Below are positions 7,153 through 16,500 of a stretch of 27,735 bases of DNA, one piece after another. Under the pieces are notes generated by a model. It had not been told where the DNA came from. It ran no database searches and saw only the letters and a program-made list of their open reading frames with translations. The stretch's first letter is position 1. Every line of letters starts with the position of its first letter. A program made the position numbers and the translations under genes. Origin of the DNA: CALCTE01 sp045627885 (GTDB taxonomy: Bacteria > Bacillota > Clostridia > Oscillospirales > CAG-272); contig JAZQOM010000015.1 in the NCBI GenBank assembly GCA_045627885.1, positions 1 to 27,735 of the forward strand, read 5' to 3'.

Positions 7153-8634
7153 ATGGAAACAGAATTTTCGGAAGTATGGAGCTATGTCTGTACGGAAATA
7201 AAAAAAACCTGCGCGGAATCGAGCTTTAATCTGTGGTATTCCGAGCTGAGTCTTGTTGACCTTACGGACAAATTTGCATTTTTTACATATCCCTCAACCA
7301 CCAAAAGAGATATTCTTCTCTCCGTTCACTGCGAAAAGATTAAGCCCGTTTTATCGCAGATTCTCGGCTATTCTCCGAAAATAGTCATAATTTCTCTCGA
7401 CGAGCTTTCGGCGGAGTCACGCGATGAGCAAATTATGTTTTGCATAGATTTATGCAAAACAGGTAAGCTCACGGCGGACGAGATAAATACGGCAAAGGAC
7501 GGCTATCTCATAAAGTCATTTGAAAAAAACAATCTTTTGGAGCCCGATAAGATTGTCGAGCCCGACTATTATGACAGTCTTAATTCCGGTGAGCTTATCT
7601 TCAACAGCGAAAATCCGCCGAAGCAGTATCACAGAGAATATACATTCGAAAACTTTGTCGTCGGTAATTCAAATAAATTTGCTCATGCCGCCTGCGTATC
7701 GGTTGCCAAAAATCCGGAAAATTCATACAATCCGCTTTTCATCTACGGCCCGTCAGGTCTCGGCAAAACACATTTACTCTATGCAATAACAAATGAGATT
7801 CTGCTTAAAAATCCGAAAGCAAGCATAATCTATGTAAAATGCGAAGAATTTACAAATCAGCTTATCGAATCACTTTCAAAAAATAAAATGGTCGCATTCA
7901 GAGAAAAATACAGAAATTGCGATGTTCTGCTTGTAGACGATGTCCAGTTTATATCGAGCAAGTATGCGATTCAGGAAGAATTCTTCAATACATTCAACAC
8001 ACTTTACGACAGTAAAAAGAAAATTATTCTGACATCCGACCGTCCGCCGAAGAACATTCCGCTTCTTGAAGAAAGACTTAAAACGAGATTTGAGTGGGGA
8101 CTTATAGCGGACATTCAGCCGCCCGACCTCGAGCTGAGACTTGCCATTCTTCAGAGAAAGGCAAAAGACCTCGATATAAGCGTAACAAACGATGTTCTTG
8201 TATTTCTTGCCGAAAATATCAAAAACAACATAAGACAAATAGAAGGCGCAATAAAACGCCTCGACGCATACAGTAAGCTGAATGGCAAGAATATAACAAT
8301 AGAGCTTGCTAAAAATGCAATAGGCGACATCATCAATATCGACGAGCTTGCCTTAACAAAAGATAAGATAATCAACGATGTCTGCAACATATACGGTGTA
8401 AAAAAAGAAGATATCTGCGGAAAAAAGAGAACAAGCAATATCGTAAATGCAAGATTCATCGCCATATATCTTTTAAGAACCTTAATGGATATGTCAACAC
8501 CGGAGATAGGCAAGGAATTTCAGAGAGACCACAGTACCATTCTCAATGCCGAAAAGAAGGTCGGAGACAGACTTAAAACAGACCCGCAATTTGAGTACGA
8601 GATAAATAATCTGCTCAAAGAAATAAAAGAATAG
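7153..8634 (+). CDS. dnaA: Chromosomal replication initiator protein DnaA
   Basis: This 493-residue AAA+ protein binds DnaA boxes and opens the origin. Domain I (about 1-85) binds helicase and regulators, and a linker follows to about 160. The AAA+ domain (about 161-385) has Walker A GPSGLGKT (199-206), Walker B LLVDDVQF (259-266), sensor ILTSDRPP and the arginine-finger region ERLKTRFEWGL. The C-terminal domain IV (about 395-493) carries the DNA-binding signature RDHSTILNAEKKV (458-470). Family members usually have HA where this has NA in that signature. The ATG at 7153 is chosen because GAGGAGAG precedes it; an upstream in-frame TTG at 7132 would put the ribosome site inside the gene. The gene is followed directly by oriC and dnaN, the standard Firmicute order. 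Confidence 0.98.
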   Translation: METEFSEVWSYVCTEIKKTCAESSFNLWYSELSLVDLTDKFAFFTYPSTTKRDILLSVHCEKIKPVLSQILGYSPKIVIISLDELSAESRDEQIMFCIDLCKTGKLTADEINTAKDGYLIKSFEKNNLLEPDKIVEPDYYDSLNSGELIFNSENPPKQYHREYTFENFVVGNSNKFAHAACVSVAKNPENSYNPLFIYGPSGLGKTHLLYAITNEILLKNPKASIIYVKCEEFTNQLIESLSKNKMVAFREKYRNCDVLLVDDVQFISSKYAIQEEFFNTFNTLYDSKKKIILTSDRPPKNIPLLEERLKTRFEWGLIADIQPPDLELRLAILQRKAKDLDISVTNDVLVFLAENIKNNIRQIEGAIKRLDAYSKLNGKNITIELAKNAIGDIINIDELALTKDKIINDVCNIYGVKKEDICGKKRTSNIVNARFIAIYLLRTLMDMSTPEIGKEFQRDHSTILNAEKKVGDRLKTDPQFEYEINNLLKEIKE

Positions 8635-9025
8635 TTTTATGCAAGGGTTGTGAATAATTCACAGTAAAAAATGGTAAAGAAAATCTTATCAACAACAAAA
8701 TTTCGCTTAAAACCTTGATTTTTCAGTTACTTATCCACATTATCCACAGTTATATACACATTAAATTGTGGATAACTTAAGGTTTTCCACAAATTTATTC
8801 ACATATTGACAGTAAAATATCAACAGCTGCGATGTCAAAATTTGCCTGTGTTTTGCCTGTGAATTATGTTGATAACTCGTAATAAAGCAAAAAATTATCC
8901 ACAAAATTATCAACTGCACAAACCGCTCTGCAAAGCAATAAAAACGACTTATCCTCACAATCTACATACACTACTAATAATATTACTACATAACATATAA
9001 ATATATAATAAGCGGAGGTAATAAA
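8635..9025. other. oriC region with DnaA-box cluster between dnaA and dnaN
   Basis: This 391-bp non-coding stretch carries at least ten DnaA boxes. Exact TTATCCACA occurs at 8731-8739, 8740-8748 and 8895-8903, and inverted at 8767-8775. One-mismatch boxes are TTATCAACA at 8686-8694, TTTTCCACA at 8783-8791, TTATTCACA at 8795-8803, inverted TTATTCACA at 8649-8657, inverted TTATCAACA at 8867-8875 and TTATCCTCA at 8949-8957. TTATCAACT at 8907-8915 and TATCAACA at 8818-8825 are weaker. The two exact boxes at 8731-8748 abut with no spacer. Downstream comes an AT-rich unwinding region. Box density, place and orientation identify this as the chromosomal origin. Confidence 0.93.
8949..9010 (+). other. 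Candidate origin-unwinding region with DnaA-trio-like repeats
   Basis: A one-mismatch DnaA box (TTATCCTCA, 8949-8957) is followed by in-phase trinucleotides CTA-CTA-ATA-ATA-TTA-CTA at 8971-8988 and then by nearly pure A/T to 9010. Read 3'-5' on the other strand these give GAT-GAT-TAT-TAT-AAT-GAT, close to the DnaA-trio element described in Bacillus subtilis, where DnaA loads on single strand and melts the origin. Two of the six trios deviate. Confidence 0.6.
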
Positions 9026-10144
9026 ATGAAATTTGTTTGCTATAAAGATGACATACTCGGAGCAATAATTCCCGCGATGTACGGTGTTGCCACAAGGGCA
9101 AGTATTCCTCTTCTTGAGGGACTTCGCATAAACAGCGAGGGAGAAGATATTTATATCTGCGGCTATGACCTTGAAAAAGGAGTAAAAGCAAAATTCAAAG
9201 CCATAAAGATATGGGAGCAGGGCTCAGCCGTATTTGATGCAGCACAGCTTTCTTCCATTATAAAAGGTCTTCCCGACGGCGAAGTTGAAATAAGCATCGA
9301 CGAAAAGGGCAGCGCAAATGTTGTTTCTTACAAAACAAGCATCGAAATTCACACAAGAAGCGATGCGGATTATCCCTCACTTCCGAGACTTTCCGGAACA
9401 AAAAACATAAAGCTCAAGCAGGGATTATTCAAAAAGATGATATCACAGGTAATATTTGCGGTCGGAAACAACGAGCAGAAGCCTGTATTAAAAGGTGTAT
9501 TTTTCAAAACAGAGGGCGGAAAGCTCATCTTATCGGCACTTGACGGCTTTAAGCTCGCATACAGAGAATATCAATTCGGCGACGGTGAAGCGGAAATATC
9601 CGATGAGCTCAAATTTATCGTTCCCGGAAAGAGCTTAACAGAGCTTCTCAAGCTAATGACCGATGACGACAAGGAAGTCTGCCTTGAGCTTACCGATAAG
9701 CACATTATAGTTAATTTTGAAAATGTTACATTCTTCTCGCGCCTGATTGACGGCGAATTTATAGATTACGGAAGATTTATTCCGAAGAACAACAAAACAT
9801 TTGTAACGGTAAAAACCGAAAAGCTCATTGAAAGCGCGGAAAGAGCCGCACTTATTACAAACGAAAAGGCAAAAACTCCCGTAAAATTCAATTTTAACGG
9901 CAGTAAGATAGATGTTACCTGCGCTACCGTTACGGGAAGAATTTACGATGAAGTGGAAGCAAATATAGAAGGCGATTCAGTCGAGCTTGCATTTAATGTA
10001 AGATATGTGCTTGACACACTCAAAGCCTGCCCCGAAACGATAAAGATTGAGCTTTCCACTCCGCGTTCCTCCATGCTCATCACTCCGGCTGACGATAAAG
10101 ACAGCTTTATTTACCTTGTATTGCCCGTCAGCATAAAAGACTGA
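9026..10144 (+). CDS. dnaN: DNA polymerase III sliding clamp, beta subunit
   Basis: This 372-residue protein is the ring that tethers replicative polymerase to DNA. It shows three successive clamp folds (about 1-120, 125-245, 246-372). Recognisable stretches are the N-terminal GVATRASIPLLEGLRI, the middle VGNNEQKPVLKGVFF with LSALDGFKLAYRE, and the C-terminal end YLVLPVSIKD where most clamps end in LPMR or similar. GCGGAGGTAA ends 5 nt before the ATG. The stop codon TGA shares its last base with the recF start (TGATG), so translation is probably coupled. Its transcript starts within or just after oriC; no clear promoter separate from the AT-rich region can be pinned down. Confidence 0.97.
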   Translation: MKFVCYKDDILGAIIPAMYGVATRASIPLLEGLRINSEGEDIYICGYDLEKGVKAKFKAIKIWEQGSAVFDAAQLSSIIKGLPDGEVEISIDEKGSANVVSYKTSIEIHTRSDADYPSLPRLSGTKNIKLKQGLFKKMISQVIFAVGNNEQKPVLKGVFFKTEGGKLILSALDGFKLAYREYQFGDGEAEISDELKFIVPGKSLTELLKLMTDDDKEVCLELTDKHIIVNFENVTFFSRLIDGEFIDYGRFIPKNNKTFVTVKTEKLIESAERAALITNEKAKTPVKFNFNGSKIDVTCATVTGRIYDEVEANIEGDSVELAFNVRYVLDTLKACPETIKIELSTPRSSMLITPADDKDSFIYLVLPVSIKD

Positions 10145-11247
10145 TGTATATAAAAACGCTTGAGCTTTCGTCTTACAGAAACATAGATTACGCAAAAATA
10201 GAATTCTGCGAAGGTCTTAATGTTTTTTTCGGCGATAACGCTCAGGGAAAGACAAATGCGCTTGAAGCTCTGTTTTTGTGTTCGGCGACAAAGAGCTTCA
10301 GAAGCTCAAAGGAAAACAATTATATAGGCTTTAACAGCGATAAAGCGGTTATAAAAGCGGATTTTTTCGACGGAAAAAACAACTGCGATATCGAATTTGA
10401 ATTTTCAAAAAACGATAAGCGAAAAGTTTTGCTTGACGGAATGGCGTGCGAAAAGGCGTCCGATTATATAGGAAGATTTCTCACGGTAGTTTTTACACCC
10501 GACCATCTTTCGCTTGTCAAATCGGCGCCCGAGGAGAGAAGAAAATTTCTCGATTTGGCACTCTGCCAGTCAAGGCCCGTTATATTGAATACCTACAAAA
10601 GCTATAAAATGTGCCTTATGCAAAAATCCGGCATAATAAAAAACGCAAAGGAAACCGGAAGCTTTGACAAAGTAATGCTTGAAATTTACAACGAAAAGCT
10701 TGCCGAATACTGTGCCGATATCGCTATGGCAAGAAATTCTCTGTGCGAAAAGCTTTCGGAATACGCATCCGATGCTTACTACGAAATGGCAGAAAAAAAC
10801 GAAAAATTGAGCTTTGAATATGTACGCGGAATAAAAGAGGAGCTTTGCGACAGAGAAAGAGTAAAAAACGCATACTTTGAGCTTTTACAAAGCAATATAG
10901 AAAGCGAAATTTCCGCGGGCATACCGTATTACGGAATACACAGAGACGATATAAAGATAAAAATTGACGGAAAAAGCGCAAAAGAATTCGCATCTCAGGG
11001 GCAGCAGCGCTCCGCGGTGCTTGCCATGAAGCTTGCCGAGGGAGATTATTTGTGCTCACAAAGGGATTCGATGCCGGTTTTCCTGTTTGATGACATACTA
11101 AGTGAGCTTGACGACAGGCGGAGAATTTACATTCTCGAAAAAATAAAGGGCAAGCAGGTAATTCTCACATCCTGCAACAGAGAATATACGGAAAACACAG
11201 AAGCGGTCAAATATTTTGTAAAAAACGGAAGTTTTAGCAAATTATGA
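10144..11247 (+). CDS. recF: DNA replication and repair protein RecF
   Basis: This 367-residue SMC-like ATPase helps load RecA at single-strand gaps and stalled forks. Walker A is GDNAQGKT (30-37), the ABC-like signature is SQGQQRSAVLAMKLAEG (from 284), and Walker B is VFLFDDILSELD (312-323). The helical middle (about 130-260) is the family's lobe II. It overlaps dnaN by one base and remB by four (ATGA at 11244-11247). In many Firmicutes a small S4-domain gene (yaaA/rlbA) sits between dnaN and recF; here the two genes overlap, so it is absent from this place. Confidence 0.97.
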   Translation: MYIKTLELSSYRNIDYAKIEFCEGLNVFFGDNAQGKTNALEALFLCSATKSFRSSKENNYIGFNSDKAVIKADFFDGKNNCDIEFEFSKNDKRKVLLDGMACEKASDYIGRFLTVVFTPDHLSLVKSAPEERRKFLDLALCQSRPVILNTYKSYKMCLMQKSGIIKNAKETGSFDKVMLEIYNEKLAEYCADIAMARNSLCEKLSEYASDAYYEMAEKNEKLSFEYVRGIKEELCDRERVKNAYFELLQSNIESEISAGIPYYGIHRDDIKIKIDGKSAKEFASQGQQRSAVLAMKLAEGDYLCSQRDSMPVFLFDDILSELDDRRRIYILEKIKGKQVILTSCNREYTENTEAVKYFVKNGSFSKL

Positions 11248-11501
11248 GAAATATTTTTATTCATATCGGTAACGGAACGGTATTAAAAACAAAAGATATC
11301 ATCGGAGTATTTGACACCGACACCGCGACGGTAACAAAAACCACGCGAGAGTTGCTTTCAAACGCGCAGAAAAACAATAAGCTCGAAACGGTATCACTCG
11401 ATATTCCGAGGGCATTTGTAGTAGCGGCGGATAAAATATATCTCTCACCGCTTTCGTCGCAGGCAATATGCCGCAGAGCAAAAAAGAAAAAAATATTTTA
11501 A
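11244..11501 (+). CDS. remB: RemB-like DUF370 protein
   Basis: This 85-residue protein belongs to the family represented by B. subtilis YaaB/RemB, found between recF and gyrB. It begins MRNIFIHIGNGTVLKTKDII, then FDTDTATV, a polar middle, and the conserved tail KIYLSPLSSQAICRRAKKKK. RemB is named for a role in extracellular matrix gene regulation in Bacillus and is related to the DNA-binding RemA. Its role in this organism is not known. The start overlaps recF by four bases and gyrB follows 15 bp later, so it is part of the origin operon. Confidence 0.9.
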   Translation: MRNIFIHIGNGTVLKTKDIIGVFDTDTATVTKTTRELLSNAQKNNKLETVSLDIPRAFVVAADKIYLSPLSSQAICRRAKKKKIF

Positions 11502-11516
11502 GGAGTTCCTTATAAG

Positions 11517-13457
11517 ATGTTTGAAGAAAAAGTTACACAAGAGTACAACGAAAATCAAATTCAGGTACTTGAAGGACTTGAAGCAGTCAGAAAGCGCCCC
11601 GGAATGTATATCGGCTCAACGGGCGATAAGGGACTACATCACCTGATAAGAGAGATTGTCGATAACTCGATTGACGAGGCTATTGCGGGATACTGCAAGC
11701 TTATCACCGTAACGATTCATCCCGACAACAGCGTATCCGTAAAGGATGACGGCAGAGGTGTTCCGGACGGCATAAACCAAAAGCTCGGAATTTCCACGCT
11801 GGAGGTCGTATTTACCGTGCTTCACGCAGGAGGTAAATTCGGTGGCGGCGGATATAAGATATCCGGCGGTCTGCACGGCGTCGGAGCATCTGTCGTAAAC
11901 GCTCTTTCCGAATGGATGGAGATAGAAAACTGCCACGGCGGCAAGAAAAAGTACGGCAAATTTTCACGCGGTAAGGTAGTAGTTCCGATAAAGGACAGCG
12001 GCACGACCGACGACCACGGACTTTATTTGCGCTTTAAGGCGGACGCCGAGATTTTCGAGACGACCGTAATTAATTACGAAACCGTCTTTACAATGTTGAG
12101 AGAGCAGGCGTTCCTTAATGCCGGCATAAGAATAAGACTTATTGACCTTCGCGGAGCAAACGAGGGCGACACCGCGGTTGAACCGAGAACGGACGAATTC
12201 TACTATGAGGGCGGCATAAAGAGCTTTGTCGAGCAGCTCAATTCGCAGAAGGTATGCAATCTTCTGCACGATGAAATTATCTATATGAGCGGCACCAAGG
12301 ACGACAGCTTTGCCGAGGTAGCGTTCCAGTATAACGACAAATATGACGAAACACTGCTTTCGTTTGCAAATAACATCCGCACGGTAGAGGGCGGCACGCA
12401 CGAAACGGGCTTCAAGAACGCACTCACGAGAGCGCTCAACGACTACGGAATTAAGATGAGAATTCTCAAGGAGAGCGATAAAAAGCTCTCCGGAGAAGAT
12501 GTACGCGAGGGCATTACCGCGATAGTCAGCGTAAAGCTTCCGGAGGCGCAGTTTGAGGGACAGGTCAAGAGCAAGCTCGGCAACACATATATAAGACCTC
12601 TTGTCGAGAGCATAGTATATGACAAGCTGATGACCTATCTTGAAGAAAATCCCTCTGTCGGCAAGACGATTCTTGACAAGGCGTTCCAGGCGTCATCCGC
12701 AAGAGAGGCGGCAAGAAAGGCAAGAGAGCTGACAAGGCGCAAGTCTGTGCTCGAAAATTCGCCGCTTCCCGGCAAGCTTGCCGATTGCCAGGACAGAAAC
12801 AAAGAAAACACCGAGATTTTCCTTGTAGAGGGAGACTCCGCAGGAGGAAGCGCAAAGGACGGACGCGACAGCAAGTATCAGGCTATCCTGCCGCTTCGCG
12901 GAAAGATTCTGAATGTCGAAAAGGCGAGAATCGACAAAATATACAACAATCCGTCGGTAATACCGATAATTCAGGCATTCGGTTGCGGAATAGGCACCGA
13001 ATACGACGACGAAAAGCTCCGCTACGGCAAAATAATCATCATGGCGGATGCCGATGTCGACGGCTCGCATATCAGAATACTTATTCTCACATTCTTCTTC
13101 CGTTATATGAGAGCGCTTATCGAAAACGGCAGAGTATATCTTGCACAGCCGCCGCTTTTCAAGGTGTTTAAGGGCAAACAGGTAAGATACGCATTTACCG
13201 AAGAAGAGAGAGACGCGTATATCGCGGAGCTCGGCGAGCACGCCGAAGCGTCGAGATATAAGGGACTTGGTGAGATGAACCCCGAGCAGCTCTGGGAGAC
13301 GACCATGGACCCGTCGTCGAGAACGCTTCTCAAAGTGAGCATCGAGGACGCGATAGCGGCAGATGCGGCATTCTCGCTTTTGATGGGCGAAAAGGTCGAG
13401 CCGAGACGCGAATTTATTGAGCAGAACGCAAAGTATGTCGAGTATCTCGATGTATAA
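11517..13457 (+). CDS. gyrB: DNA gyrase subunit B
   Basis: The 646-residue ATPase subunit of gyrase introduces negative supercoils together with GyrA. The GHKL ATPase domain shows EIVDNSIDEA (catalytic Glu 46), DDGRGVP (from 77) and GGLHGVGASVVNALS. The transducer carries QLNSQKV and the loop QTK-like region TYIRPL. The TOPRIM domain has EGDSAGGSAK (Glu 438) and DADVDGSH (511-518), and the end has RYKGLGEMNPEQLWETTMDP. AAGGAG precedes the ATG. The length and the position after remB support gyrB rather than parE. The gene usually following, gyrA, is not here; a parS-like palindrome and mfd follow instead. Confidence 0.96.
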   Translation: MFEEKVTQEYNENQIQVLEGLEAVRKRPGMYIGSTGDKGLHHLIREIVDNSIDEAIAGYCKLITVTIHPDNSVSVKDDGRGVPDGINQKLGISTLEVVFTVLHAGGKFGGGGYKISGGLHGVGASVVNALSEWMEIENCHGGKKKYGKFSRGKVVVPIKDSGTTDDHGLYLRFKADAEIFETTVINYETVFTMLREQAFLNAGIRIRLIDLRGANEGDTAVEPRTDEFYYEGGIKSFVEQLNSQKVCNLLHDEIIYMSGTKDDSFAEVAFQYNDKYDETLLSFANNIRTVEGGTHETGFKNALTRALNDYGIKMRILKESDKKLSGEDVREGITAIVSVKLPEAQFEGQVKSKLGNTYIRPLVESIVYDKLMTYLEENPSVGKTILDKAFQASSAREAARKARELTRRKSVLENSPLPGKLADCQDRNKENTEIFLVEGDSAGGSAKDGRDSKYQAILPLRGKILNVEKARIDKIYNNPSVIPIIQAFGCGIGTEYDDEKLRYGKIIIMADADVDGSHIRILILTFFFRYMRALIENGRVYLAQPPLFKVFKGKQVRYAFTEEERDAYIAELGEHAEASRYKGLGEMNPEQLWETTMDPSSRTLLKVSIEDAIAADAAFSLLMGEKVEPRREFIEQNAKYVEYLDV

Positions 13458-13473
13458 TGTTCCATGTGGAACA
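13458..13473. promoter_or_regulatory. parS-like centromere site 1
   Basis: TGTTCCATGTGGAACA starts on the base after the gyrB stop codon. It matches the ParB-binding parS form TGTTNCACGTGNAACA at all but one position (T for C at position 8), and is an almost perfect 16-bp palindrome. It lies about 4.5 kb from oriC, where parS sites cluster. It is too tight to be a normal RNA hairpin. A second copy lies at 17156-17171. Confidence 0.75.
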
Positions 13474-13488
13474 ATAAATAATCAATGA

Positions 13489-13514
13489 AATAGGCGTGCT
13501 TTTGCACGCCTATT
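13489..13514 (+). terminator. Hairpin after gyrB
   Basis: The stem AATAGGCGTGC (13489-13499) pairs perfectly with 13504-13514 around the loop TTTT. The sequence after it (ACTGTC) is not T-rich, so termination on the plus strand may be weak and some transcripts may run into mfd, which starts 13 bp later. Confidence 0.65.
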
Positions 13515-13526
13515 ACTGTCAGAAAT

Positions 13527-16500
13527 ATGAAACGGGTAATTGATTCATTCAAAAAGGAAAAAGAATACGAAAGGCTGATTTCCGAAAAAACCTCGCGGCG
13601 CACGGTGAGCCTGTGCGGCGGACTTTCCGGAACGGCGGAAAGCGTGTTCATCGCGGCTTTGTCCGACGATATGCGCCTGCCGCTTGTGGTGGTCTGCGGC
13701 GACGAAACCGCCGCGGCAAGACTTAAAACCGAGCTTTTCAGCATGACGGAGGGGGTATATTATTACCCGCCCCGCGATTTCGTTTTGTCAGATTACGACA
13801 GCGCATCGCACGAATGGGAGCAGATTCGCATAAACGCGCTAAACGCCCTCACGGAAAATAAGTGCAGGATTTTAATTACCACGGCGGAAGCGGCGATGCA
13901 GTATACGATTCCGAAAAATGTGCTTATTAAGCGGAAGATAACGCTCGAATACGGCAAGGATGCCGACTTTGACGGACTTGTTGATTTTCTCGCGCACAGC
14001 GGATACACCCGTTGCGATATGGTCGAGAGCAAGTCGCAGTACGCCGTGAGAGGCGGAATTGTCGATGTTTTCCCGAATTCGTCGGATAAGCCCGTCAGAA
14101 TAGAGTTCTTCGGCAATTCGGTCGACAGTCTTGCGGAGTTTGACATATTGACTCAAAGGCGCGAGGACAATATTCCGTATCTTTCTCTTTGCCCCTGCAA
14201 GGAGCTTATTCTCGATGCGGATTCTTCCGCAAGAGTGCTTGCCGAAATAGCAAACGCCGAGCAGAGATGCCGCGAAAAGCTTGACGAACTTGCGACAAAA
14301 ACCGCAAAAGCGAGAAAAAAGAACGCGTCGGAGGACAAAATAGCAGAGCTTATTACAAATTCCGACAGTAAAAAGCATACGCTCGATAGCCTCAAAAATG
14401 CAAAAGTAAGACTACAAAACGGTATGGATTTCCCGTTTTCCGATGTCTATATGGGCATAATTTACGACAAACCCTGCTCTCTTTTCGAATATTTGCCCGA
14501 CAGCGCTTCAATTTATATAAAGGATTTGCGCTCGGTAAAATCCGCGGCGTCCGCTTATGCGTTCCGGATAAGAGAAGCGGTCGATTCCGTTTTGGAAAAA
14601 GGACTTGTAGAGGGGCGCTACGCCGTATATTCTGAGCCGGAAAATTCGATAACCGACTATCTTGCCGTTTTCGGCGGCGTTGTGCAGAATAATCTCACCT
14701 CATCGGTCGGAGAACTGCACTACGACGGACTGTATTCGTTCAATGTCAAGCACGGAGCGCAGGGCGGCTACGACCTTTCGCTTTTGTGCGACGATGTAAA
14801 CCACTACAAACGGCTCGGATATTCAATTTATATCAGCGTTTCCAAGAAAGAGGGACTTGAGCCGCTTGCACAGATGCTCTCGGAGCGCGGAATCAAGGCT
14901 TATTCCGATAAAAATTATATTCCTGCCGAGGGAGAAGTCGCACTTGTCGTCGGAAGACCCGAAACGGGATACGAGAGCCCGGGCACAAAAACCGTGCTTA
15001 TGTGCGATGTCAAGGCGCAGAGCGAAAAGCTCAAAAAGTCGCCCGATTCGTTCTTAAAGGCGCAAAAGCGCGAGATTTCGGCAAAATACAAAAACAGCAC
15101 GCAGAAGATTATTTCCTACGCCGACCTTGCCGTCGGAGATTATGTCGTTCACGCGTCATACGGGATAGGCGTTTTCTGCGGCGTCGAGAGCATAACCGAC
15201 GCAAACAAGATAACAAAGGACTATATCAAAATTAAATACGCGGGAACGGATGTGCTTTTCGTGCCCGTATCACAGCTCGATATGGTCAGCAAATATATCG
15301 GCGCGGGCAGCGACGACTCAAAGCTTAAGCTCTCAAAGCTCTCCGGAACGGATTGGAGCAGAGCAAAGAGCAGCGTAAAGGCGCAGGTCAAGGATATGGC
15401 GAAAAAGCTCGTGGCGCTTTACGCCGAGCGCAAGAATACAAAGGGCTTTGCGTTTTCGCCCGACACGGAATGGCAGCAGGAATTCGAGGCAAGCTTTGAA
15501 TACGCCGAAACGGACGGTCAGCTTGCGGCGATAAACGAGATAAAAAACGATATGGAAAGCTCATCTCCGATGGACAGACTGCTTTGCGGAGATGTGGGCT
15601 TCGGCAAGACGGAAGTGGCTCTGCGAGCCGCATTCAAGGCGGTTTCCGACGGAAAGCAGGTCGCAATTTTAGTGCCGACGACGATTCTTGCGTGGCAGCA
15701 CTTCCAGACAATGATGCAGAGAATGAACGGCTATCCGATAAAGATAGAGCTTCTCAACCGCTTTGTAAATACGAAAAAGCAGGACGATATCATAGCGCAC
15801 ATAAAGCGCGGCGATGTCGATATTGTTGTCGGCACGCATCGTATTTTGCAGAAGGATATTCAATTCAAGGATTTGGGACTTCTCATAATAGATGAGGAGC
15901 AGAGATTCGGCGTTGAGCAAAAAGAGCTTCTCAAAACCGTTTTCAAGAATGTGGATGTACTCACGCTTTCGGCAACGCCTATTCCCCGCACGCTCAATAT
16001 GGCGATGAGCGGAATCCGCGATATGAGCATTCTCGATGAAGCGCCGCAGGACAGATACCCCGTGCAGAGCTATGTCTGCGAATACGACGACGGCATAGTT
16101 TTTGATGCGATATCGCGAGAGCTTGCCCGCGGCGGTCAGGTGTTCTATCTTGTAAATCGCGTTTCCGCCCTGCGGAATGTCGCATCGCATATCGCACAGC
16201 GCTTTCCCGACGCGGCAATCGCGTTTGCACACGGAAATATGGACGAGGAAAGTCTGTCGCGTATATGGCAGGCGCTTGTTGCGGGAGAGATAGACATTCT
16301 AGTCTGCACGACGATAATCGAGACGGGCATAGATGTTCCAAACGCAAACACGCTGATAATCGAGCACGCCGAGCGGATGGGACTGTCACAGCTTCATCAG
16401 CTACGAGGCAGAGTCGGCAGAAGCTCAAGACGGGCGTTTGCGTATTTCACCTACCCGTCGGGCGGAACATTGAGCGAAGACCAGACAAAGAGACTCACCG

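Noticed and set aside
8803..8840. TTGACA at 8806-8811 as a dnaN promoter
   Set aside because: No acceptable -10 element follows at 16-18 bp, and the site lies among DnaA boxes.
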